A DNA stretch of 64,000 nt from Sediminibacillus dalangtanensis. GTDB taxonomy: Bacteria; Bacillota; Bacilli; Bacillales; Amphibacillaceae. The position numbers and the translations under genes are program-made. Each line of letters starts with the position of its first letter. The first letter of the stretch is position 1. The notes below the pieces were generated by a model. That model saw only the letters and a list, made by a program, of their open reading frames with translations. It was not told where the DNA came from and searched no databases. Below are positions 30,232 through 39,030 of the stretch, in pieces. Where the stretch lies: positions 2,294,001-2,358,000 of the forward strand of contig NZ_CP046956.1 in assembly GCF_017792025.1 (NCBI RefSeq), in the 5' to 3' direction.

Positions 30232-30465
30232 AAAAGCGCAAGCGCCTGTTTAAAGGAGTACAGGCTAAAGCCGCCACGTCCTGTGGCAACGCCTGCATGA
30301 CCCACATCGTTTGGGCCTCCGACAAGCTTAAGAACAGCCTCGGCGTGGCGCTTTTTGCCACACAGAGGGTGGGCTTAAGACCTCGAGGGGGTAGGCGCTA
30401 GAGCTGGACTTGGCTGTTTCAGCCAATAATGATCCACAGTCAGTTAAATTTATCATTTCCTATAT
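30232..30465. repeat. Family B repeat, longest copy (about 235 bp)
   Basis: It runs from AAAGCGCAAGCGCCTG to ATCATTTCCTATATA. The right half (CTTAAGACCTCGAGGG ... TTCAGCCAATAATGATCC) recurs at 45515-45643 and 49231-49315. Several short internal inverted repeats (for example GCCACG...CGTGGC) suggest a folded RNA or DNA element. No coding capacity. Confidence 0.8.
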
Positions 30466-30469
30466 AAAA

Positions 30470-30509
30470 ACAAAAGCTTGTAGAAAAACCTAACGTTCTT
30501 CTACAAGCT
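30470..30509 (-). terminator. Terminator of the yqeG-yqeM operon
   Basis: AGCTTGTAGAA pairs with TTCTACAAGCT around a 10-14 base loop; on the minus strand TTTTGTTTTT follows. Confidence 0.88.
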
Positions 30510-30519
30510 AAGAAGAAGG

Positions 30520-31275
30520 TTAAACCTCCCTCTTCTTTTCACACACAAAGAAAATCCGTTCTGCCGGCGATTCCCCAAGCGGCTCATCAGAAAAATCCCC
30601 GTATACTCCCTTGACATGGAATCCCGTTTCTCTTAGCAGCTCTCTATACTGATTTATCGAAAAAGTCCGTTGATGGTGCTGTTCGTCAAACCGTTGATAA
30701 CGTTGATCTGCTTCTTGAATGAAGAACGTCAAATCGTGGAAAACTTCGCCCTGATTTTCCCCTGGCTGGCATAGCCAAACATACGATATATCATCATATA
30801 TTTCAGCGAATGTCTCTCCCTTCATATCATGCTCGATATGTTCAATCGAGTGGACATCAAATAAAAACAATCCTTCGGGAATTAATATTCGATTCACATT
30901 GGCAAAGGCTTCACGTAAAGACTGTTCGTCCGTAATGTAATTGATCACATCACAAAAACTGACGGCTGCATCAAACTGAGAAAAACCACTCAATTCTGTT
31001 ATATCTGCATGGTACCACTGAATTTGTTGGCCTGTTTCTTCAGCTGCACGCTTGGCATAAGCAAGCATTTCTTCTGAATTGTCTATGCCTGTCATTCGGT
31101 AGCCGGCATTGGCCAGACGCCTGGTGATTTGGCCGGTACCGCAGCCTAAGTCAGCAACTTTGCCTATGGTTTTGGCATAGCTTTCAAACTTTTTTTCGGC
31201 AAAGGCTGTCCACTCTTCATATGGGGCATCTTCCATCAATATATCGTAAACTAACGCAAGCTGGACATAGGACAT
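30520..31275 (-). CDS. yqeM: Class I SAM-dependent methyltransferase YqeM
   Basis: A 251-residue methyltransferase with SAM motif I VADLGCGTGQITRRL (about 41-55), a D at the end of beta 2 (GIDNSEEM) and AVSFCDVINYI as the later loop. It ends the yqeG operon, its first base shared with the rsfS stop. The substrate is unknown. The position next to rsfS and yqeK suggests but does not prove a link to translation. Confidence 0.88.
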   Translation of the reverse strand: MSYVQLALVYDILMEDAPYEEWTAFAEKKFESYAKTIGKVADLGCGTGQITRRLANAGYRMTGIDNSEEMLAYAKRAAEETGQQIQWYHADITELSGFSQFDAAVSFCDVINYITDEQSLREAFANVNRILIPEGLFLFDVHSIEHIEHDMKGETFAEIYDDISYVWLCQPGENQGEVFHDLTFFIQEADQRYQRFDEQHHQRTFSINQYRELLRETGFHVKGVYGDFSDEPLGESPAERIFFVCEKKREV

Positions 31276-31622
31276 TAATTAATTCCTGTTTCCACTAATG
31301 GTGCGTCTCCCCATAAACGCTCCAAATTATAATAGCTTCTTTCTTCTTTATGGAAGATATGACATACCACATCTTCTAAATCGACCAGAATCCACCTTGC
31401 TTGATCAAATCCTTCCAATCGTTTCACTGTCAGTTCCTTTTCTTCTGCCGTTTCCTTTATAGCTCTGGCAATTGCCTGAACCTGCCGTTCATTGCTCCCC
31501 TCACAAATGAGAAAATAGTCTGCGATCAGCGAGACATCCTTCATATCCAATAAGACAATATCTTCGCCCCTTTTATCCTCGCATGCTTTTGCCGCTAACT
31601 GTGCCAATTGTTTGCTATCCAT
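31275..31622 (-). CDS. rsfS: Ribosomal silencing factor RsfS
   Basis: A 115-residue protein of the RsfS/YqeL family, with KGEDIVLLDMK-like EDIVLLDMKDVSLIADYFLI at about 20-39 and the C-terminal RWILVDLEDVVCHIFHKEER. It binds L14 and blocks subunit joining when nutrients are short. The start overlaps the end of yqeK by 8 bases. Confidence 0.95.
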   Translation of the reverse strand: MDSKQLAQLAAKACEDKRGEDIVLLDMKDVSLIADYFLICEGSNERQVQAIARAIKETAEEKELTVKRLEGFDQARWILVDLEDVVCHIFHKEERSYYNLERLWGDAPLVETGIN

Positions 31623-32208
31623 TAATTGCTTCCCTCCATTTATTATCCTCCATCATCTTCGTTAAATCATTATATGCATGAAAAGTATCCGGATAAATCC
31701 GTTGGTTTTTGCTCACTAAATAACGAATGGTATTTTTGGAAACCATCCAACAGGCGTAGTCTAAATTTTCCTCGGCCGCTTTTCGTACATCATCGACACC
31801 TGGAAAATCTCGACCAGGTTCCATATAATCGGCCAAAAAGACCAGCTTCTCCAAATGGTTCATGCCAGCTTTGCCTGTCGTATGCCAACGAATCGGGCTC
31901 AAAACATCTTTGTCCTGGATGCCAACTTCCCGCTGGACAAGTAAAGCACCAACAGGGCCATGCCACAATTCATGATGGTATTCCAACAAGTCTTTAGGCA
32001 GGGGTTCATGGATAATCCAGCTGCGCATTTCCTCTCGATCCCGATATTTGGCATAATCATGGAAAATCGCTGCAAGCTCTATCGTTTTTAAGTTGCCCCC
32101 ATATCGGTTCGCCAATTCCAATGCGGTATCCGTAACTCGGACAGTATGCTCGAACCGTGCTTTTGTTAGATACGGCTCAACGATGGCCAGCGCTTCACTC
32201 CGCTCCAT
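31615..32208 (-). CDS. yqeK: HD-domain hydrolase YqeK
   Basis: A 197-residue HD-superfamily protein with His21, His50-Asp51 (AAIFHDYAKY) and His83 (LWHGPVGALL) as metal ligands. YqeK enzymes split diadenosine tetraphosphate symmetrically to two ADP, a stress-nucleotide clearance step. It overlaps nadD by 14 bases and rsfS by 8, so translation of the three genes is tightly coupled. Confidence 0.93.
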   Translation of the reverse strand: MERSEALAIVEPYLTKARFEHTVRVTDTALELANRYGGNLKTIELAAIFHDYAKYRDREEMRSWIIHEPLPKDLLEYHHELWHGPVGALLVQREVGIQDKDVLSPIRWHTTGKAGMNHLEKLVFLADYMEPGRDFPGVDDVRKAAEENLDYACWMVSKNTIRYLVSKNQRIYPDTFHAYNDLTKMMEDNKWREAING

Positions 32209-32764
32209 ATAAACGATACTCCTTTATTTTGTTAATCACTTTATCCGGCACCAAATACTTCACAGAATGTTTTGCCGAAATTCTGTCCCGTACTAAAGTA
32301 GATGAAACATCTATGCCGGGAATTTCGACTTCCATAACTGGATAGGCAGTATCGAGTCGGTAGTCGGAACGTTTCACTCCTACAAAATGAACCATTCCTG
32401 CCAACTCCTTGATTTGGTGCCACTTAGACAAGTATTCCACCATATCGGCTCCAATGATAAAATAAAAATCCGTTTCAGGCTCGCGTTCCCGCAATAACCG
32501 TATGGTGTCAATCGTGTAGGACTTCCCTTCCCGCTCTAATTCAATCGGTTCAACACGAAAATGAGTATTATCCTCTATAGCGGTCTCAACCATCTCCAAA
32601 CGGATCGCCGCATTTGTTCCAGAATGCTGCTTATGCGGCGGCAAATTAGAGGGAATAAACCACACTTCATCAAGCTGTAATGCCTGATATACTTCCTCGG
32701 CAATCAGCAAATGGCCCAAATGAGGGGGGTCAAATGTGCCCCCTAACAAACCAATTTTTTTCAT
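32195..32764 (-). CDS. nadD: Nicotinate-nucleotide adenylyltransferase
   Basis: A 189-residue nucleotidyltransferase that makes deamido-NAD from NaMN and ATP. The start GLLGGTFDPPHLGHLL carries the HxxH motif (His15/His18), and SSTLVRDRI near 155 is the second ATP-binding motif. It follows yhbY by 11 bases. Confidence 0.96.
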   Translation of the reverse strand: MKKIGLLGGTFDPPHLGHLLIAEEVYQALQLDEVWFIPSNLPPHKQHSGTNAAIRLEMVETAIEDNTHFRVEPIELEREGKSYTIDTIRLLREREPETDFYFIIGADMVEYLSKWHQIKELAGMVHFVGVKRSDYRLDTAYPVMEVEIPGIDVSSTLVRDRISAKHSVKYLVPDKVINKIKEYRLYGAE

Positions 32765-32775
32765 GACAAACTCCT

Positions 32776-33066
32776 TTAGGGCAGTACAATTTGTTTATTC
32801 TCTTCTGATTCCTTATATAGTACGATAATGTTTCCGATTATTTGTACAATTTCCGCCTCGGTTCCTTCTGCAAGCTCCTCGGCAACATTCCCTTTATCTT
32901 CCATACAATTTTGCAGGATGCTGACTTTGATCAGTTCCCGTTTTTCCAAGGCTTCACCCACCTGGGTTATCATATTCTCATTAACACCTGTCTTGCCAAC
33001 TTGAAAAATAGGATTCAGGTGATGAGCCTGAGATCGTAAATAACGTTTTTGCTTACCTGTTAACAT
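32776..33066 (-). CDS. yhbY: YhbY/CRM-domain RNA-binding protein
   Basis: A 96-residue CRM-fold protein (LTGKQKRYLRSQAHHLNPIF, GKTGVNENM) like E. coli YhbY and B. subtilis YqeI, which associate with pre-50S particles. The ATG at 33066 with GAGGAAA upstream gives the usual start; an extra ATG at 33072 is possible. It overlaps the aroE end by 14 bases. Confidence 0.93.
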   Translation of the reverse strand: MLTGKQKRYLRSQAHHLNPIFQVGKTGVNENMITQVGEALEKRELIKVSILQNCMEDKGNVAEELAEGTEAEIVQIIGNIIVLYKESEENKQIVLP

Positions 33067-33907
33067 ATCCATTTCCTCGCAATCTTTGTTCTAGTTGTTC
33101 CACCAATGATTCCATCTGAGGATGTGCGCCTGTCCAAATTTCAAAAGCATATTGGGCTTGATAGAGCAGCATCGTATGGCCGTGGTGCGTCTTGGCCCCA
33201 AGGTTTGCAGCTTCCCTCAGCAGCTTTGTATTCAATGGTTTATAAACAATATCACTAACCACTGTATGTGGCTTTACCTTATTTAATGAGATGACCTGTT
33301 CATCGTGATTAGGAGACATCCCGACAGATGTAGTTTGTACAATCAAATCAAAGTTATCGAGCGCCGCTTCCGCTTCAGAAAAGGAAAGGATCTCTGTCTC
33401 TGTATGTAAATCCTGCAAGTCAAGCAGGCCCTCTGCTTTGGACTTAGTTCTGTTGGCAATACTGATTCCTTGTATTCCCTGTTTTACAAGTGCACGATAA
33501 ATCCCGCGAGCGGCTCCCCCCGCTCCCAGTATAAGAGCCTTTTTCTCTTGCTGAAATACATTAGGATAAGCCTCCGCAAGGGACCGCACATAACCGATGC
33601 CATCGGTATTATACCCTTTCAGCCTGCCTTTATCGTTAACAACCGTATTAACTGCACCGATTCTATAAGCATCTGAATCCACTTCATCTAAATACGACAT
33701 GATTGCTTGCTTATGCGGTACAGTCACATTGAATCCGGAAATATCCGCTCTTTTCAATTCTTCTAAGCGTTTCTCCAGTTGGTGCGGCTCAGTCTCAAAT
33801 AGTTGATAAGACCCCTGGATGCTAGTGTTCTCCATGAATTTTTGATGGATGAACGGTGACAAAGAATGTTGAACCGGATAGCCAATCAATCCCAGCTTAA
33901 ATTCCAT
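33053..33907 (-). CDS. aroE: Shikimate dehydrogenase
   Basis: A 284-residue NADP-dependent enzyme that reduces 3-dehydroshikimate in aromatic amino acid synthesis. Substrate residues are Ser15/Ser17 (HSLSP), Lys66 (VPHKQAIM) and Asp102 (NTDGIGY). The NADP loop is LGAGGAARG near 128-136. It lies between yqeH and yhbY as in B. subtilis, away from other aro genes. Confidence 0.97.
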   Translation of the reverse strand: MEFKLGLIGYPVQHSLSPFIHQKFMENTSIQGSYQLFETEPHQLEKRLEELKRADISGFNVTVPHKQAIMSYLDEVDSDAYRIGAVNTVVNDKGRLKGYNTDGIGYVRSLAEAYPNVFQQEKKALILGAGGAARGIYRALVKQGIQGISIANRTKSKAEGLLDLQDLHTETEILSFSEAEAALDNFDLIVQTTSVGMSPNHDEQVISLNKVKPHTVVSDIVYKPLNTKLLREAANLGAKTHHGHTMLLYQAQYAFEIWTGAHPQMESLVEQLEQRLRGNGYVNR

Positions 33908-33917
33908 TATTCTCCCC

Positions 33918-35018
33918 CTATATCAAAGAAGGTCTGATCGATACGGTTACGCCTTTCGGGCTGTATACGGTAACCGTAACGTCACCCTCCGGTAGTGTGA
34001 TCCAGCCTAGCCCTGGAAACACAACATCCGTTTTCCCTTCCGTTATTTTTATGCTTTTCTTCTCGAGCGGAGGGAGTGATTCAGTCGACGCTTCACTAGG
34101 TGGTGACAACAATTCACCGAGATGGCGCTGGTAAAGATCGTCCGCGTTTTCCAGTTTGGTACGATGGATGTTCAATTGATTCGCGAAATAACAGACAAAA
34201 GATTTTCTTCCTCCCTTAGTAAAGTCAACTCGGGCAAGCCCGCCAAAATAGAGCGTCTGCTGTTCATTCAATTGAAAAACACGCGGTTTTATCTCTTTTC
34301 CAGGCGTGATTGCTTTCACATCCTCTTCGGATAGATAGTGGGCCATCTGTTTTCTGTTTATGACTCCCGGTGTGTCATACAACGAACTATCGTCATCCAG
34401 TGGAATATCAATAAAACCGAGAGTAGTTCCAGGAAAATAGGAAGTGGTAATAGCATCACTGATTCCACTGGTCCGCTTGATCAATTTGTTGATCAGCGTC
34501 GACTTCCCTACATTCGTGCTGCCGACGATATACACATCTTTTCCTTCCCGGTACGTTTCGATTGCGGATTCCAGTTCATCAAAACCGAGCCCTTTTTCTG
34601 CAGAAACCAACATAACATCCTTTACCGGAAGGCCCTCTTCCTTTGCCGAATGCTGCAGCCATTGCTTCAGTTTATTTTTGTTCGTAGACTTTGGAAGTAA
34701 ATCTACTTTATTTCCCGCAAGCAGTATGGGATTATTTCCAGTGAGCCGCTGCAGGCTGCTGATGAAACTGCCATTGAAATCGAAAATGTCGACCACCTGT
34801 ACTATTAGCGCGTCGGTATTGCGAATTTCACTGATCATTTTCAAAAAATCATCGTCTGTAAGTGATACATCTTGCACTTCATTATAATGCTTTAAACGGA
34901 AGCAGCGTTTGCAAATTACAACGTCCTTCTCCAAAGCCGACTTTGGCGCATATCCCGGCTTCTGTTCTTCTTCCGTTTGAATAGGTGCTCCGCACCCTTG
35001 ACAGATTAACTCTTCCAT
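33918..35018 (-). CDS. yqeH: Ribosome biogenesis GTPase YqeH
   Basis: A 366-residue circularly permuted GTPase needed for 30S assembly. A zinc finger (Cys6, Cys9, Cys36, Cys39) comes first. The G motifs are out of usual order: G4 NKVD (103-106), G5 SAEKG (139-143), then G1 GSTNVGKST (166-174) and G3 DTPG near 215. A C-terminal RNA-binding domain follows. It starts 1 base after yqeG. Confidence 0.96.
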   Translation of the reverse strand: MEELICQGCGAPIQTEEEQKPGYAPKSALEKDVVICKRCFRLKHYNEVQDVSLTDDDFLKMISEIRNTDALIVQVVDIFDFNGSFISSLQRLTGNNPILLAGNKVDLLPKSTNKNKLKQWLQHSAKEEGLPVKDVMLVSAEKGLGFDELESAIETYREGKDVYIVGSTNVGKSTLINKLIKRTSGISDAITTSYFPGTTLGFIDIPLDDDSSLYDTPGVINRKQMAHYLSEEDVKAITPGKEIKPRVFQLNEQQTLYFGGLARVDFTKGGRKSFVCYFANQLNIHRTKLENADDLYQRHLGELLSPPSEASTESLPPLEKKSIKITEGKTDVVFPGLGWITLPEGDVTVTVYSPKGVTVSIRPSLI

Positions 35019-35019
35019 C

Positions 35020-35541
35020 TCACTCTTCCTCCCAAGTAATCATCCCTTTTTTTCTCATCCAACTTAAAATCCGCCTTTCAATTTTCCGATTGATTCTTGT
35101 CAACGCACCATCTGTTTTAACAATCGGCACAACCAGGATGGTATAAAAACCAGCACTGTTGCCGCCCAACACATCAGTCATGATTTGATCTCCGACAACA
35201 ACAATTTCATCCTTATCTAATTCCATCTGTTTGGTAGCTTTTTTGAAGGCTTGGCTCAGAGGTTTTCTCGCACCATAAACAAACGGGGTGTTTAATGGTT
35301 CTGAAAATAATTTTACTCTTTCTTCTTTATTATTTGAAATGATTGTAATTTTGATTTCGTGTTTTTCCATCAGCTGAAACCAGGCGATGATTTCCGGTGT
35401 AGCCATGGCTACATCCCAAGCCACCAACGTATTGTCAAGATCTGTTATAATCCCTTTTATTCCGCGGGCTTTCAGATCATCTGGATGGATTTCAAATACG
35501 CTTTTCACGTGTTCGTTTGGCAAAAATCTCTTTAAGATCAA
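35020..35541 (-). CDS. yqeG: HAD-family phosphatase YqeG
   Basis: A 173-residue subfamily IIIA HAD phosphatase with the nucleophile pair Asp34/Asp36 in TDLDNTLVAWD, TIISNN as motif II and VVGDQIMTDVLGGNSAG as motif IV. Related enzymes act on phosphatidylglycerol phosphate, so a lipid role is possible but not shown. First gene of the eight-gene operon that ends with yqeM. Confidence 0.92.
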   Translation of the reverse strand: MILKRFLPNEHVKSVFEIHPDDLKARGIKGIITDLDNTLVAWDVAMATPEIIAWFQLMEKHEIKITIISNNKEERVKLFSEPLNTPFVYGARKPLSQAFKKATKQMELDKDEIVVVGDQIMTDVLGGNSAGFYTILVVPIVKTDGALTRINRKIERRILSWMRKKGMITWEEE

Positions 35542-35590
35542 CTGCTAGTCACCTCATTTTATGTATAACCGTTCTAAACACTCCTTACTC

Positions 35591-35619
35591 ATGATATACA
35601 TTTTATCTTCTGGATTCAA
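35591..35619 (-). promoter_or_regulatory. Sigma-A promoter of the yqeG operon
   Basis: TTGAAT (35619-35614) and TATCAT (35596-35591) are 17 bases apart on the minus strand, 50 bases upstream of the yqeG ATG. Confidence 0.55.
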
Positions 35620-35722
35620 AAGAAATTTTTCAAGCGGTTCATTTCTTTTCCATCTTGACATATATGGTTGATATCGGCAAAAAATGAATCTTTCTTTCGA
35701 CAAATTCCCCCACATTTTACTC

Positions 35723-35821
35723 TGTGGATAACTTTATTAACATCCTACTCCCCGTCAAATCAAATGATTCTCCCAAAATAAACAGTTTATTAACAAGTTA
35801 TATACACCCAACTGTTAATAA
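35723..35821. promoter_or_regulatory. DnaA-box cluster between yqeG and sda
   Basis: A perfect DnaA box TTATCCACA lies on the minus strand at 35723-35731. Four one-mismatch boxes follow: TTATTAACA at 35734-35742 and 35787-35795 (plus) and 35813-35821 (minus), and TTATATACA at 35798-35806 (plus). The yqeG-sda intergenic region is a known DnaA-binding cluster in B. subtilis, where DnaA activates sda. The cluster ends 9 bases before the proposed sda -35. Confidence 0.75.
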
Positions 35822-35829
35822 CTTACAAC

Positions 35830-35858
35830 TTGTCCAACCCATTCTTTCATGGTAAAGT
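35830..35858 (+). promoter_or_regulatory. Probable sda promoter
   Basis: TTGTCC (35830-35835) and TAAAGT (35853-35858) are 17 bases apart, just downstream of the DnaA boxes. Both hexamers are weak, as expected for an activated promoter. Confidence 0.45.
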
Positions 35859-35935
35859 ATTAATAACTTCAAGACAGACATTCATTCCTTGAAAATGTAT
35901 TGATGGGAAACTTCCAATACAGGAGGAGCAGCCTT

Positions 35936-36076
35936 ATGGAACATTTATCGGACGAATTGTTAATAGAATCCTATCACAAAGCGAATGAACTGAATTTAAG
36001 CAACGAATTCATTCATTTAATAGAAGCAGAAATTCAAAGAAGGTCGCTAACTCACGAAATTAAATACTCCAGCTGA
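35936..36076 (+). CDS. sda: Sporulation histidine kinase inhibitor Sda
   Basis: A 46-residue helical-hairpin protein starting [20 protein letters not shown] and ending in KYSS. The family motif [10 protein letters not shown] and the second helix [15 protein letters not shown] are clear. Sda binds the sporulation kinases KinA/KinB and blocks phosphorelay input when replication initiates or DNA is damaged. AGGAGGAG lies 7 bases upstream of the ATG. Its divergence from yqeG and the DnaA boxes upstream match the B. subtilis locus. The gene is short enough to be missed by length cut-offs. Confidence 0.93.
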   Translation: MEHLSDELLIESYHKANELNLSNEFIHLIEAEIQRRSLTHEIKYSS

Positions 36077-36127
36077 ATGCTTCCGTTTTCTGTTTGGATT
36101 AAATGGATGGTTTACTGAAAATTGTCA

Positions 36128-36168
36128 AACTCTTGTCATGTTTTCTCATGGCAGGGGTTTTTTATTTT
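36128..36168 (+). terminator. Terminator of sda
   Basis: AACTCTTGTCATG pairs with CATGGCAGGGGTT (G-U pairs and one mismatch) across a 6-base loop, followed by TTTTATTTT. Confidence 0.8.
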
Positions 36169-36228
36169 CGCTAAAATGAGTTTATGGACGTTTTTGCATG
36201 TTCCCCACTCGTCCATGAATGCATTTAG

Positions 36229-36278
36229 TTGAATATTACACCTTGTTCTGATTAAAATGAGAGGTAAGTGTGCACTTA
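36229..36278 (+). promoter_or_regulatory. Probable mrp promoter with an inverted repeat at the start site
   Basis: TTGAAT (36229-36234) and TAAAAT (36253-36258) are 18 bases apart. Directly after the -10 is TAAGTG-TG-CACTTA (36265-36278), an inverted repeat placed where a repressor would act. The first gene starts about 80 bases further on, after AAAGGAGGACC. Confidence 0.4.
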
Positions 36279-36359
36279 TCCCGCACTCCCATCGGCATAA
36301 TTATCATCTGATTACCCTTCCCCTGTGAATGAGATCAATTAAAGGAGGACCATTATTAA

Positions 36360-38690
36360 ATGCTATTCGCAGTTTTATTACCACTTATCTTGACACTTCT
36401 TATTCCTTTCTTGAGTAAGTTCAAAGATAAAATCCACACAGGAATTTTTGTCTTTTTCATACCTCTGGGAATATTCATTTTTTTTGTTCGTTTTATCGGA
36501 GAGGGTTTTTCTCCGAAACTGGAAAGCTACCCTTGGATTCCTTCCATGGGAATTTCGCTTGATTTCTACCTGGATGGATTGAGTTTATTATTCGTGCTTT
36601 TGATCAGTGGAATTGGTGCATTGGTCACTTTGTACTCCATCTTTTACTTACATAAATCGGAAAAACTGGCACACTTCTATGTGTACCTTTTACTATTCAT
36701 GACCGCAATGCTCGGGGTTGTATTATCAGATAATGTATATGTTCTTTATACGTTTTGGGAATTGACCTCCATTTCATCCTTTTTATTGATTGGGTATTGG
36801 AACCATCGGGAAGGCTCCAGATACGGGGCTATGAAGTCAATGCTGATCACTGTATTCGGAGGTCTGAGCATGCTCGGTGCCTTCATGCTTTTACATGTAA
36901 CAACCGGTGTCACAAGTGTACAGCAGATGATTGGCAGTGTAGATATGATTCTTTCGAGCGACTACCTGCCGCTGATATTGACTTTGCTTTTATTGGGCGC
37001 TTTCACTAAGTCGGCTCAATTTCCTTTTCATATCTGGCTTCCGGACGCCATGGAAGCACCGACACCTGTCAGTGCTTATCTTCACTCTGCTACAATGGTG
37101 AAAGCAGGTATTTTTCTTGTCGCTCGATTCTCTCCGATTTTCCATGGATATGAATGGTTCTTTATTATCGTGAGTGGGATTGGCATCATCACGTTATGCT
37201 GGGCTTCCTACATGGCAGTCAGACAGACTGATTTGAAAGGAATTCTTGCTTTCTCGACAGTCAGCCAGTTAGGTATGATCATGGCGATGCTGGGGTTTGG
37301 CACAGAGGCCGCTGTTTTTGCAGCTGTCTTTCATATTTTGAACCATGCCACTTTCAAAGGAAGCTTGTTTATGATCGCCGGCATTATCGACCACGAATCC
37401 GGATCACGGGATATTCGCAAACTAGGTGGGCTGATGACGCTAATGCCTATTTCCGCGACGCTTGCCCTGTTTGCTTCGCTATCAATGGCCGGAGTACCAC
37501 TTCCATTTCTCAATGGGTTCTACAGTAAGGAGCTTTTCTTTGAAAACTCCCTTCATATTGGAGATACCACGTTGTTGATTGCGTCCATCATGAAACAGGC
37601 AATTCCTTATCTTGCGGTGTTCGGGAGTATCTTTACATTTGTTTATTCGATGTATTTCTTGTTCGGAACCTTTACTGGAAAACAGAAATTGGAGCAACTA
37701 CCCAAAAAACCACATGAGGCACCTATCGGCATGCTGATCGCCCCTGCGATTCTTGTATTCGGGGTTATTTTTATCGGACTGTTTCCGAATTTGTTCAATG
37801 AGACATTTCTCGCCCACGCAGCCGAGGCAATCAGCGGGGTGGAAACCCATGAGCATATCGTTTATTGGCATGGATTGAAAACGGCATTCTACATGTCTTT
37901 AATTGTAGTAGCCTTTGGTACAATCCTATATCTATTCCGTGAAAAGTGGTGGAATATTTACAAGTCTATACCAGGTAATCTGAGTTTTAACAGAGTTTAT
38001 AATGGCACATTGAAAGGGTTAGACGTTTACACCGCAAAGCTGACCAAGGGCTATATGAATGGATCGCTGCGCAGGTACACTGCTCTGATCATTTCAACTA
38101 TTTTCGTTGTAACAGGACTAGTGATGGCCGGAACGAACGGTTTCACCTTCAAAACGGATGATCTTGCACCTATCACACTCCCAGAAATCCTTGTAGGAAT
38201 TATGGTGATAGCTGGTGCAGTTGGTACTATTCTCGCCAAAAATAATGTAGCAGCCATTATCATTCTTGGCGTATCAGGGTATGGGCAGGCATTATTGTTC
38301 GTCTTTTACCGGGCACCCGACCTGGCATTGACACAGTTGGTAATCGAAACCATTACAGTAGCCTTGTTGCTGTTGTGTTTCCATCATTTACCGCAGCTGA
38401 GCCGCAGAACGGAAAGAGCCGGCTTCCGTCTAACAAATGCAGTCATTGCGGTAGGATTTGGTACATTGATGACCTTGATTGGTATATCGGCACACAGTAG
38501 CAAATGGTTCGCTGCGATTTCCGACTACTTCCTGGAAACTTCGCATGATTTAGGCGGCGGAGACAACGTAGTGAATGTGATCCTCGTTGATATGCGTGGA
38601 CTAGATACACTGTTTGAGATCACTGTCCTGGGTATCGCCGCGTTCAGCATCTACAGCTTGATCAAGCTGCGCAGCAAGGAGGGAAAATAA
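36360..38690 (+). CDS. mrpA: Mrp Na+/H+ antiporter subunit A
   Basis: A 776-residue membrane protein, homologous to NuoL (about 21 helices). The N-terminal two-thirds is the proton-pumping module, with VLYTFWELTSISSFLLIG near 125, FTKSAQFPFHIWLPDAMEAPTP-type loop near 215-235 and HILNHATFKGSLFM near 325. The C-terminal DUF4040 and MrpA_C parts include the conserved SGYGQALLFVFYRAPDLALTQ and VNVILVDMRGLDTLFEITVL. The Mrp complex exports Na+ in exchange for H+. The family is usually about 800 residues, so no MrpB domain is fused to it. It is first in the operon. Confidence 0.97.
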   Translation: MLFAVLLPLILTLLIPFLSKFKDKIHTGIFVFFIPLGIFIFFVRFIGEGFSPKLESYPWIPSMGISLDFYLDGLSLLFVLLISGIGALVTLYSIFYLHKSEKLAHFYVYLLLFMTAMLGVVLSDNVYVLYTFWELTSISSFLLIGYWNHREGSRYGAMKSMLITVFGGLSMLGAFMLLHVTTGVTSVQQMIGSVDMILSSDYLPLILTLLLLGAFTKSAQFPFHIWLPDAMEAPTPVSAYLHSATMVKAGIFLVARFSPIFHGYEWFFIIVSGIGIITLCWASYMAVRQTDLKGILAFSTVSQLGMIMAMLGFGTEAAVFAAVFHILNHATFKGSLFMIAGIIDHESGSRDIRKLGGLMTLMPISATLALFASLSMAGVPLPFLNGFYSKELFFENSLHIGDTTLLIASIMKQAIPYLAVFGSIFTFVYSMYFLFGTFTGKQKLEQLPKKPHEAPIGMLIAPAILVFGVIFIGLFPNLFNETFLAHAAEAISGVETHEHIVYWHGLKTAFYMSLIVVAFGTILYLFREKWWNIYKSIPGNLSFNRVYNGTLKGLDVYTAKLTKGYMNGSLRRYTALIISTIFVVTGLVMAGTNGFTFKTDDLAPITLPEILVGIMVIAGAVGTILAKNNVAAIIILGVSGYGQALLFVFYRAPDLALTQLVIETITVALLLLCFHHLPQLSRRTERAGFRLTNAVIAVGFGTLMTLIGISAHSSKWFAAISDYFLETSHDLGGGDNVVNVILVDMRGLDTLFEITVLGIAAFSIYSLIKLRSKEGK

Positions 38691-38691
38691 A

Positions 38692-39030
38692 TTGGAAATT
38701 ATCATGTCGGTGGTAGCTGGAATTTTATTTGCGGCCGGTATTTATAATTTGCTGCAAAAACAGCTGCTTCGAATTGTAATCGGTACGGTTATTCTTTCGA
38801 ACGGAGCCCATTTGTTCATTCTGACGATGGGGAAATTGAAACGAGGCGCTCCGCCTGTATTGGAATATGGAATTAGTGACTATGCAGATCCTCTGCCTCA
38901 GGCCTTAATTCTGACCTCCATTGTCATCAGTTTCGGTCTGACCAGTCTGCTGCTGGTCCTTTCTTACCGGGCGGCACAAGAAAACAATACAGATAATATG
39001 GAAAAATTGAGGGGTAACCATGATGAGTAA
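38692..39030 (+). CDS. mrpC: Mrp Na+/H+ antiporter subunit C
   Basis: A 112-residue, three-helix protein homologous to NuoK, with NLLQKQLLRIVIGTVILSNGAHLFIL and DPLPQALILTSIVIS typical of MrpC. The start is TTG at 38692, with AAGGAGG about 10 bases upstream inside the end of mrpA. mrpB (about 140 residues) would normally precede this gene, but only one base separates the mrpA stop from this start, so mrpB is absent. It overlaps mrpD by 11 bases. Confidence 0.95.
   Translation: MEIIMSVVAGILFAAGIYNLLQKQLLRIVIGTVILSNGAHLFILTMGKLKRGAPPVLEYGISDYADPLPQALILTSIVISFGLTSLLLVLSYRAAQENNTDNMEKLRGNHDE

Noticed and set aside
38600..38760. Frameshift or hidden mrpB around the mrpA-mrpC junction
   Set aside because: Both genes are complete at the junction and only one base lies between them; no MrpB-like peptide appears in any frame there.
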